NCBI GenBank assembly: GCA_947258715.1
Contig: CAMYJH010000004.1
Coordinates: forward strand, 124,001 to 188,000
Reading direction: 5' to 3'
DNA: 64,000 nt
DNA from: an uncultured Gammaproteobacteria bacterium
GTDB taxonomy: Bacteria; Pseudomonadota; Gammaproteobacteria; HK1
Positions 28,931-35,393 of the stretch are shown here, in pieces. Each line of letters opens with the position of its first letter. The first letter of the stretch is position 1. Below the pieces are notes generated by a model that saw nothing but the letters and a program-made list of their open reading frames with translations, had not been told where the DNA came from and did no database searches. Position numbers and translations under genes: made by a program.

Positions 28931-28941
28931 AGCGCATTAAC
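28931..28941 (-). other. 5' core site of the gene cassette
   Basis: On the minus strand GTTAATGCGCT, lying six bases before the ATG of the sigma-like gene. It is the exact complement of the outer core of the attC-like site at 28671-28680. The plus strand around it (ATTAACTTGTTAAT, 28935-28948) is itself palindromic. Confidence 0.55.
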
Positions 28942-29182
28942 TTGTTAATAGCCTGCTTACGTAAGCCGGATAATAAGGAGCCGAGCGGGGTAATAATTTG
29001 ATATCTGCCGCTTGGAAAGCAGCATAATTCCGCCCACGGCGATAATATCCCGCTTTAACGACAAGGGGGTCGCGTATCCTCGCCTTCACCGTCTCCGTCA
29101 CCAGATGATTGCCCTCGGCCATGCGACCGTTCTGATCATGGCCACGCGGCGTCACCCAAGGGTTGTGACACAAAACCATCAT
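28937..29182 (-). CDS. Hypothetical ORF upstream of the cassette
   Basis: An 81-residue open frame with an acceptable codon pattern that I do not recognise. Seen: CHNPWVTPRGHDQNG near the start and YYRRGRNYAAFQAADIK later. The frame is also open further upstream, without a clear start. Its stop codon lies in the cassette core site, so it could be the truncated end of an older gene broken by cassette insertion, or chance. There is no ribosome binding site of note. Confidence 0.3.
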   Translation of the reverse strand: MMVLCHNPWVTPRGHDQNGRMAEGNHLVTETVKARIRDPLVVKAGYYRRGRNYAAFQAADIKLLPRSAPYYPAYVSRLLTS

Positions 29183-29238
29183 TGTAAACCGCTGTTCTAA
29201 GCAAAAAACAGGAAGGCTTACTGTCCAAAATGAACAAA

Positions 29239-30621
29239 TCAGTGCGGGGATTCTTGACCAACGGAAGTGATTTCAGTCTTTGGTACGCCGAATCCCCCAT
29301 CCGCCTCGAACAACGCGTGAATCGCCACGTCGTAGTCCATCGTCTCGCCGCCCCAGTTCGACGCGCCGGTCTGTGCGTCGATATCGAGCCCGCATCTTCG
29401 ATTCTCTTCCATGAGCGCGGCGACGCGGTCGCCGCGTTTCCGCGGAAACGTCCCGGCGTCGGGGATCGGTTCGCCGCGGGGGTCGCGGAAGCAAAACCCG
29501 CCGGTGTCCACGGCTTCGACGGAGAATCCGCCCTCGTGCACCAGGCGGTGGTGGCGGCCGCACAACGTGACCAGGTTATTGAGCTTGGTTTCGCCGCCGC
29601 GGGCCCAGTGCTTCACGTGATGGCCTTCGACGAAGCGGGTGTAGTTGCAGCCGGGAAAGCGGCAGCCCCGGTCGCGGGCGTTCAAGGCTCTCTTGATGGT
29701 CGGCGGGATGGCGCGGGTGCGCCGGCCGACGTTCAAAGGCTCGCCGTCGCCGTCCACGACCAGGCCGACCAGGGCGGCGTCGCACCCTAAGCGCCGGACG
29801 GTCTCCGAACATAGCGGCCGGGCATCGTCGGTCTCGCTCATTCCCCCGGGCGCCTCCCCGGTCAGGCTTCCCGCGTCGATGTGAACGGTCACTTCGAAGC
29901 GCTCCCCCGGCGGGGGTGTGGCCACGCCGTTCGCGATGACCGTCTCGGCCATGCGGACCAGGGCGTCGGCCCGGTGGGCGGCGCTGAGGAAGCCGGGGAT
30001 CACGCCGGGCGCGCGCGTTTCCGCGGTAACGTCCCCGGGGTCTTCTTCGCGCAAGGCCTCCACCGTACCCCCGAGGCCTTTCAAGAATCTGGCGCCGTCC
30101 TCAGGATCCAGCCGGCACTGGATCACCAGCATGCCGTCGTCGTCGTAATACCAGTGCAGCCCGCGCTTTTCGTGCCGGTCGTTGGCGGCTTCCAGGGCTT
30201 CCGCCTCTTTGGCCCGCCGGTAATAGCGGGTCAGCTTTTCCACGTGCGCGGCGGTGCCGTAGTAGGCGACGTTCATGAGGTCTGCCTCGTTCTCCGGCGT
30301 GGCCACCCGGCTCATGGCGCGGACCTTGGAATAGCTGATGATGCCCTGCCTGAAGGCCTCGCTGATCTCGGGCAGGGTCTCGAGGGCGTGGGCGACCCGG
30401 ACCTTTTCTCGCGCGGCGTTCAAGCCAATGCCGCACTGCCAGTTGAGCCAGTGGGCGCAGGAGTTGCAGCCGTGGTCGGCCCAGACGCGGCGGCGGTCGA
30501 GCTCGCGGATGAGGATGAGCAGGCGGTAGGTGGCGGCGTGGATGTGGGCGGCGAGCTCGGTGATCTGGTCGACGAGGGCATCGGTCGAGGCGGGGAGGGG
30601 ATCGGGCGTTTCCATGGTCAT
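29239..30621 (-). CDS. DUF222 / HNH endonuclease domain protein (13E12 repeat family)
   Basis: A 460-residue protein. Seen: an N-terminal DUF222 region (about residues 15-260) with WADHGCNSCAHWLNW and KVRAMSRVATPENE, and a C-terminal HNH nuclease with CRFPGCNYTRFVEGHHVKHW and NNLVTLCGRHHRLVHEGG, which supplies the metal-binding His and Asn residues and two Cys knuckles. DUF222-HNH proteins are multicopy in many genomes and their role is unclear. ATG 30621 has AGGGA eight bases upstream. A perfect LexA-type operator sits inside its predicted promoter, so it should be induced by DNA damage. The coding sequence contains one exact and one near copy of a GC palindrome. Confidence 0.85.
   Translation of the reverse strand: MTMETPDPLPASTDALVDQITELAAHIHAATYRLLILIRELDRRRVWADHGCNSCAHWLNWQCGIGLNAAREKVRVAHALETLPEISEAFRQGIISYSKVRAMSRVATPENEADLMNVAYYGTAAHVEKLTRYYRRAKEAEALEAANDRHEKRGLHWYYDDDGMLVIQCRLDPEDGARFLKGLGGTVEALREEDPGDVTAETRAPGVIPGFLSAAHRADALVRMAETVIANGVATPPPGERFEVTVHIDAGSLTGEAPGGMSETDDARPLCSETVRRLGCDAALVGLVVDGDGEPLNVGRRTRAIPPTIKRALNARDRGCRFPGCNYTRFVEGHHVKHWARGGETKLNNLVTLCGRHHRLVHEGGFSVEAVDTGGFCFRDPRGEPIPDAGTFPRKRGDRVAALMEENRRCGLDIDAQTGASNWGGETMDYDVAIHALFEADGGFGVPKTEITSVGQESPH
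29435..29450. repeat. 16-bp palindrome, copy 1 (inside the HNH gene)
   Basis: CGTTTCCGCGGAAACG, a perfect palindrome. An identical copy lies at 30741-30756 and a one-base variant at 30016-30031. Here it encodes part of TFPRKR in the C-terminal part of the HNH protein. Confidence 0.8.
30016..30031. repeat. 16-bp palindrome, variant copy
   Basis: CGTTTCCGCGGTAACG, one base from the exact palindrome, inside the DUF222 part of the same gene. Confidence 0.6.
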
Positions 30622-30656
30622 GACGGGGTTCCCTAGGGGCGATGTGGATAATGCTA

Positions 30657-30685
30657 AGTATACTGTATGAACATACAGTAATCAA
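30657..30685 (-). promoter_or_regulatory. LexA (SOS) operator within a sigma-70 promoter
   Basis: The perfect palindrome TACTGTATGAACATACAGTA (30661-30680) matches the gammaproteobacterial LexA box CTGT-N8-ACAG. On the minus strand it occupies the spacer of a promoter: -35 TTGATT (30685-30680), a 17-base spacer, and -10 TATACT (30662-30657), about 36 bases before the start codon of the DUF222/HNH gene. LexA bound here would block RNA polymerase directly. Confidence 0.88.
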
Positions 30686-30740
30686 TGAAATTCTTATTAA
30701 AAACAGTACGTTGTTGGATTTTCACCGATTCTGGACGGCA

Positions 30741-30756
30741 CGTTTCCGCGGAAACG
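30741..30756. repeat. 16-bp palindrome, copy 2 (intergenic)
   Basis: CGTTTCCGCGGAAACG, identical to the copy at 29435-29450, located between the divergent HNH and ankyrin genes about 75 bases before the ankyrin start codon. Confidence 0.8.
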
Positions 30757-30831
30757 CGCGCGAGGCCGGGAGGCGTAAGATGGGGACCGGCATGAGACCG
30801 GTTTCGTCTGTCACCGAAGGAGGCTGAGGCG

Positions 30832-32142
30832 ATGCTCGGACCCAACTACGGCGAGTGGTGGAAGGAGCGGCCGGCGACCAAGCGCCTGCGCGCCTCCATT
30901 GTCGCCGTACCCGTGGTCGCGCTCGCGCTGTGGGCGTTTTACATGCTGGACGCCCGGGTGAATTCGGAGATCTTCGCTGCCGTGGGGCGCGGTGACCTCG
31001 GAGAAGTCCGCGAGCTGATGGATCGCGGCGCCAGCGTCAGGGCAAGGGACGGCAAGTTCAGAACCGCCCTGCATCTGGCGGCGGAAACGGGTGACGTGGA
31101 TCTGGTCGCGCTTCTCGTCGGTGAGGGCGCCGACGTCAACGCCGTGGATCGCGACAGGCTCACGCCGCTACACCGGGCGGCCAGCCGGGGCGACGTCGCC
31201 GTCGCAGGACTGCTGATCGCGCATGGCGCCGATCCCGGCGCGGTGAGCCCGCGTTACGGATCGCCGCTGCACTGGGCGGTGCACGCCGGGAGCCTGGAGG
31301 TATCCGGGCTGCTGATGGAAGCCGGCGCTCCGGTGGACGACGAAGATCAGTGGGGCCGCACGCCGCTGCACCACGCGGTGCTGCTGGGGCATCTGGAGGT
31401 AGCTTCTTTGCTGCTTGCGCGGGGCGCGGATATCGATGCCCGGGACTTAAGCGATCGCACCTTGCTGCACTGGGTGGTGATTGGGGAGCAGCGGCAGCGC
31501 ACCGAGTTCGTGATTGCGGAAGGCGCGGATATCGGCGCGCGGGACAGCAAGGGCAACACGGCGCTGCACCACGCCGCCCGAAGCGGCAATCAGGATCTGG
31601 TGGCGCTGCTTCTTCAGCACGGCGCCGATGCAATAGCGAGTACCCCTGCGCTTGGGGTGACGCCTTTGCATATGGCCGCGAGGCACGGTCATGTGGAAGT
31701 CGCGCGGCTTCTGCTTTCCGCCGGCGCCGACGTGAACGCCGACAGCAGGCTCTACGGCACGCCGCTGCACTGGGCCGCCGAGAGCGGCCGCGGCGCCATG
31801 GCGCTGGCGTTAATCGACGGCGGTGCGAACGCGAACGCGCGGGACCATCACAATCTGACGCCGAGCACACGCGCAAGAGAGAGCGGTCATCTGCGTCTCG
31901 TTGCCATGTTGTCCGGCACGAATCCGGGTGAGACAAGCCTCGCGCCGCAAATGACGACGGCGTCGAAGGAGGGCGCATCGAAGGAATGCGACTTTCCGAG
32001 ACGGATGCACAGAGCAAGCCGGCTGTTCCTCGACGCCTATGTGGGCGACAGTCTGTCGCTTGCGGAGTTCAGGCGCCGGTTTTCTCTGCCCAATTCGGAC
32101 TATGTGGCGCTGGCGTCTTGCCTGACCGGTGGATCGTTTTAA
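30832..32142 (+). CDS. Membrane-anchored ankyrin-repeat protein
   Basis: A 436-residue protein. Seen: one N-terminal transmembrane helix (about residues 22-40) after a basic KRLRAS, then about ten ankyrin repeats (residues 45-355) with repeated blocks such as TALHLAAETGDVDLVALLV, TPLHRAASRGD, SPLHWAVHAGS, TPLHHAVLLGH and TPLHMAARHGH, then a non-repeat C-terminal domain of about 70 residues (KECDFPRRMHRASRLFLDAY). By the positive-inside rule the repeats probably face the periplasm. ATG 30832 has GGAGG upstream. Ankyrin repeats bind proteins; the target is unknown. It is divergent from the SOS-controlled HNH gene. Confidence 0.85.
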   Translation: MLGPNYGEWWKERPATKRLRASIVAVPVVALALWAFYMLDARVNSEIFAAVGRGDLGEVRELMDRGASVRARDGKFRTALHLAAETGDVDLVALLVGEGADVNAVDRDRLTPLHRAASRGDVAVAGLLIAHGADPGAVSPRYGSPLHWAVHAGSLEVSGLLMEAGAPVDDEDQWGRTPLHHAVLLGHLEVASLLLARGADIDARDLSDRTLLHWVVIGEQRQRTEFVIAEGADIGARDSKGNTALHHAARSGNQDLVALLLQHGADAIASTPALGVTPLHMAARHGHVEVARLLLSAGADVNADSRLYGTPLHWAAESGRGAMALALIDGGANANARDHHNLTPSTRARESGHLRLVAMLSGTNPGETSLAPQMTTASKEGASKECDFPRRMHRASRLFLDAYVGDSLSLAEFRRRFSLPNSDYVALASCLTGGSF

Positions 32143-32171
32143 CGTTTTGACTCATTCATCCAGATTTGTTC

Positions 32172-32201
32172 GGCGCAATACGCTTCGCTATTGCGCCCTA
32201 C
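32172..32201 (-). repeat. REP-like palindrome, family A, copy 2
   Basis: Plus strand GGCGCAATACGCTTCGCTAT then TGCGCCCTAC; same family as 17277-17306, in opposite orientation. It lies just beyond the 3' end of yciK. Confidence 0.8.
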
Positions 32202-32213
32202 GGGGATTGTGTC

Positions 32214-32978
32214 TTAGGCGTCGTTGATGGTGAACCGCGTGCCGTTGTGGTCGCGGCTCTCTGGACCGAGTAGATAGACGTAAGCATGAGCGATCGCTTC
32301 GGGCGCTTTGTGGCTGCTTGGGTTTTTTCCGGGGTAGGCGGCTTGTCGCAGCCGGGTTCGCGTCGGTCCCGGATCGATGCTGTTCACCCGAACGTTGGGC
32401 GTTGCTTCCAGCTCTTCGGCGAGCACTTCCATCAGGCAATCCGCTGCGGCCTTGGAGGCGGCATATGCGCCCCAGTACGCTCGGCCCTGACGGCCTTCAG
32501 CGGCTCCAGTGAAGACGAGGCTGGCGTCCTCGGATTTTCTAAGCAGCGGGAGGCAGGCGCGGGTGAGCAGGTAGGGGGCGTGAAGATTGACTTGAAAGCT
32601 CAGGGCCCAGTCCTGCGGGTCGGAGTTTTCGATGGAGCTCAACGCCTTCAGATGCGCCGCGTTGTGCAACAGTCCGTCCAGGCGGCCGAACTCCTTGTCC
32701 ACGTTGTCCGCCAGCTCGGCGTAATGCTGCGCGGTGGCGCCGGCGAGATCCATGGGATAGATGGCGGGCTTCGGTCCCTTCGCTTCCAAGATCGCATCGT
32801 AGACTTTCTCGAGCTTTCGCACCGTGCGCCCGAGCAGGATCACCGTTGCACCCAGCGAACCGCAGGTAATCGATACCGCTTTTCCGATTCCGTCGCCAGC
32901 GCCGGTAATCAGCATCACCCGGCCGGCCAAGGCTTGCGGTGGCGGAGTGTATGCGGGTAATGCGGTTGTTTCGGGCAT
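32214..32978 (-). CDS. yciK: YciK family SDR oxidoreductase
   Basis: A 254-residue short-chain dehydrogenase. Seen: LITGAGDGIGKAVS (dinucleotide motif), an LHNAAHLKAL segment in place of NNAG, FTGAAEGRQGRAYWGAYAASKAA with the Tyr-x3-Lys site, and NSIDPGPTRTRLR. These, and the extended C-terminal half with NGTRFTINDA, match YciK-type proteins, whose substrate is unknown. In Pseudomonas yciK follows ubiG and mupP; here one extra gene separates it from mupP. Family A repeats sit on both sides of it. Confidence 0.85.
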   Translation of the reverse strand: MPETTALPAYTPPPQALAGRVMLITGAGDGIGKAVSITCGSLGATVILLGRTVRKLEKVYDAILEAKGPKPAIYPMDLAGATAQHYAELADNVDKEFGRLDGLLHNAAHLKALSSIENSDPQDWALSFQVNLHAPYLLTRACLPLLRKSEDASLVFTGAAEGRQGRAYWGAYAASKAAADCLMEVLAEELEATPNVRVNSIDPGPTRTRLRQAAYPGKNPSSHKAPEAIAHAYVYLLGPESRDHNGTRFTINDA

Positions 32979-32993
32979 TTGGATTTTCAGTTC

Positions 32994-33023
32994 GGCGCAA
33001 TACGCTTCGCTATTGCGCCCTAC
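32994..33023 (-). repeat. REP-like palindrome, family A, copy 3
   Basis: Same 30-base sequence and orientation as 32172-32201. Copies 2 and 3 flank yciK as direct repeats 822 bases apart. Confidence 0.8.
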
Positions 33024-33150
33024 GCGTTCTACGCCTTCTGGGTGTCAGGTGATGGGTGATGCGAATCGGGTCGATGCAATAACAAAGAACAGTGTACGAG
33101 TCTCGCCCCAGCTGCTGTCTACCATCCACCGAAATGCGACATACGATCCC

Positions 33151-33990
33151 TCACATCCCCATTCTCTTCGCCGTTCGCCACGCTATCCACAGTTTTCTAA
33201 TAGGCGTGATCATCGGCGGCTTTTCCAGCACCCGGCCGCCGGAGCGGGCGAGCCCTTTGAGCATGGCGCGCTCCATTTTTGCCTCGGCTAGGAAAGGCAG
33301 ATGAATTTCGGCGCGACTTGCAGGCAGCGCCGCAATCGCTTCATCGATCTGATCGACGGCATGACCTACCTGCAGATTCACCACCGCGCGAAGCGCGTCG
33401 CCGGTCTTTTCTGAGAATACGTCGTCGCGCGTCACGCCGTGGCGCGCAAGCTCGTCAGCGGGAAGGTAGGTGAAACTGCGCCAGCCGTGGTGGCGCGGAT
33501 TGCGCGCGATCCGCGCATGGGCCAGCGCAAGATGAAGCTTCTGCTGGAAGGCAAGGTGATCGGCTTCGCCATTGCCACAGAATTGCGCAATCAGCGTGCC
33601 CAGCCCGCCGTCAGAGGCGCCCAGCACCGTGTTCATTTCTCCGCGGGAGTCGAAGCTGCCGGCTTCCAGTCGTTTGCCCACGCCATCCAGCAGGAGGTGA
33701 TAGTGCGCTTCGTCGATAGCGCCAGACTCGTTGCTGTTTGCAATCGCATGGGTCACAGGGTGGCGCGGTCTGCCTTTTGACGCGTAAACGATCTCTTCGC
33801 TCCACCAGGCGAGCTTGCTTCGGCCGACGTTGAGATCGGAACAGGCGTCGGTGACTTCGCGCAGCTCTTCGCCCAGGGCGCGCAGCGCCGTCAACGACCG
33901 GCGTGCAGATTCGGGCACGAACAGAAAGCTGTAGTAAAGCACGCTGCCCTCTGCGGCGACCTTGTCACGGCAATAGGCGTCGGCATCCAT
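33151..33990 (-). CDS. Squalene/phytoene synthase-like protein lacking Asp-rich motifs
   Basis: A 279-residue protein with the isoprenoid-synthase fold pattern of the squalene/phytoene synthase family. Seen: YCRDKVAAEGSVLYYSFLF at the start, VGRSKLAWWSEEI near residues 55-67, and YLPADELARHGV near residues 175-186, all family landmarks. The two DxxxD motifs that bind diphosphate are not present: the first is replaced by EELREVTDACSD and the second by HARIARNPRHHGW. It therefore resembles the non-catalytic NDUFAF6-like branch. It sits between mupP and yciK on the same strand and starts 7 bases from the mupP stop, so it is likely co-transcribed. Function unknown. Confidence 0.72.
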   Translation of the reverse strand: MDADAYCRDKVAAEGSVLYYSFLFVPESARRSLTALRALGEELREVTDACSDLNVGRSKLAWWSEEIVYASKGRPRHPVTHAIANSNESGAIDEAHYHLLLDGVGKRLEAGSFDSRGEMNTVLGASDGGLGTLIAQFCGNGEADHLAFQQKLHLALAHARIARNPRHHGWRSFTYLPADELARHGVTRDDVFSEKTGDALRAVVNLQVGHAVDQIDEAIAALPASRAEIHLPFLAEAKMERAMLKGLARSGGRVLEKPPMITPIRKLWIAWRTAKRMGM

Positions 33991-33996
33991 GTGTGT

Positions 33997-34665
33997 TCAA
34001 GCGTAATCTTCCAGCCAGCGGACGAGGCCCAAAGGAGAATCCACTACGCCGCTTGCCCCCCAGGCGTGGGGGTCCGCGTCCTCGGGCAGATAGCCGTATA
34101 GCGCCACCAGGGTGCGCATGCCCGCGCGCCGTCCGGCGAGCACGTCTTTCTCCGCGTCCCCCAAATAGACGCATTCCGCCGGTTTCGCGCCGGTCGCGCG
34201 GCAGGCGTAAAACATGGGTTCTGGATGCGGTTTCGAGTGGGAGGTCGTATCTCCGCTGACCACGCACTTCGCGCGTCCGTCGATAGCCAGCGCGCGCACC
34301 AGGGGATCGGTGAAGGCCGCGAGCTTGTTGGTGACGATTCCCCAGGGAATGCCCCGCTCGTCGAGCGTGTCGAGCACCGATTCTATTTCCGGAAACAGGC
34401 GCGTTTCGTTGGCGAGGTTTTGTCCATAGGTGTCGAGGAATGCGTGCCGCATCCGATCCTTGGCTTCCTGGTCGCGGCGCTCGCCCACGGCCATGTCCAC
34501 CATGACGCGACCCCCTTCCGTGATCAGCGGGCGAATGGCGTCTTCTGACAACGGCTCCAGCCCTTCGGCTTCGAGCGTGCGGTTCAGCGCAAAAGCCAAA
34601 TCCGGCAGCGTATCGGCCAGCGTGCCGTCCAGGTCGAACAATACCGTGCGCACGGAAACGGGCAC
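33997..34665 (-). CDS. mupP: HAD phosphatase, probable N-acetylmuramic acid 6-phosphate phosphatase
   Basis: A 222-residue HAD-family hydrolase. Seen: LFDLDGTLADT with the nucleophile Asp11 and acid Asp13, GIVTNK (motif II), the motif III Lys in SHSKPHPEP, and YLGDAEKDVLAGRRAGM (motif IV). By sequence alone it would be called phosphoglycolate phosphatase. Its position directly after ubiG and near yciK is that of Pseudomonas mupP, which dephosphorylates MurNAc-6-P in peptidoglycan recycling, so that function is preferred. It starts a few bases after the ubiG stop. Confidence 0.82.
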   Translation of the reverse strand: MPVSVRTVLFDLDGTLADTLPDLAFALNRTLEAEGLEPLSEDAIRPLITEGGRVMVDMAVGERRDQEAKDRMRHAFLDTYGQNLANETRLFPEIESVLDTLDERGIPWGIVTNKLAAFTDPLVRALAIDGRAKCVVSGDTTSHSKPHPEPMFYACRATGAKPAECVYLGDAEKDVLAGRRAGMRTLVALYGYLPEDADPHAWGASGVVDSPLGLVRWLEDYA

Positions 34666-34669
34666 GTGT

Positions 34670-35383
34670 TCAGTCGCCGCTCCGCCGGTACCAGCTGAGG
34701 TAGTTGACGCTGACGTCGTCGCCGAGGCGGTAGCGCCGCGTGATCGGGTTGTAGCTCATTCCCTTGAGCTCGCTGAGCTTCAGTCCTGCCCGCCGGGACC
34801 ATGCGTCGAGCTCCGAAGGGCGTATGAATTTGGCGTAATCGTGGGTGCCTTTGGGCAAAAGCTTGAGCACGTACTCGGCACCGATAATGGCGAACAGGTA
34901 AGACTTCGGGTTGCGGTTGATGGTGGAGAAAAAGGCGTGGCCGTCTTGTGCGATCAGCGACGCGCAGGCGCCGATCACGGATCCTGGGTCTGGAACGTGC
35001 TCCACCAGCTCCAGGCAGGTGATGACATCGAACGCAGCTTCTCCCGCCGCAGCAATCTCCTCCACCGTCCCAAGTCGGTAATCCACATTGCTGCCCGATT
35101 CCTTCTGATGCAGCTTGGCAACGCTTATCGGCACCTCGGATGCGTCGATGGCGATAACTTCAGCTCCGCGTTCGGCCATACTCTCCGCCAGGATGCCGCC
35201 GCCGCATCCCACGTCGAGAACCCGCTTTCCGCAAAGCTTGACGCGCTCGTCTATAAAATCGAGCCGCAGCGGATTGATATCGTGCAGCGGCTTGAACTCG
35301 CTCGCCGGATCCCACCAGCGCTCCGCGAGCGCCTCGAATTTCGAGATCTCTTCCGGATCGACGTTGCGTGTGTCTGCGACCAT
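34670..35383 (-). CDS. ubiG: Ubiquinone biosynthesis O-methyltransferase UbiG
   Basis: A 237-residue SAM-dependent methyltransferase that performs both O-methylations in ubiquinone synthesis. Seen: NVDPEEISKFEALAERWWDP at the N-terminus (typical of UbiG), motif I VLDVGCGGGILAE near residues 55-67, CLELVEHVPDP, and the C-terminal HDYAKFIRPSEL and GMSYNPITRRY blocks. The length is typical. It is in the operon mtaD-ubiG-mupP, with 10 bases to mtaD. Confidence 0.95.
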   Translation of the reverse strand: MVADTRNVDPEEISKFEALAERWWDPASEFKPLHDINPLRLDFIDERVKLCGKRVLDVGCGGGILAESMAERGAEVIAIDASEVPISVAKLHQKESGSNVDYRLGTVEEIAAAGEAAFDVITCLELVEHVPDPGSVIGACASLIAQDGHAFFSTINRNPKSYLFAIIGAEYVLKLLPKGTHDYAKFIRPSELDAWSRRAGLKLSELKGMSYNPITRRYRLGDDVSVNYLSWYRRSGD

Positions 35384-35393
35384 GAGAGCGATC

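Noticed and set aside
28711..28932. Plus-strand 73-codon frame, very rich in Ser, Phe and Leu
   Set aside because: Antisense to the sigma region 4 gene; its composition is what an antisense of Lys/Glu-rich codons gives.
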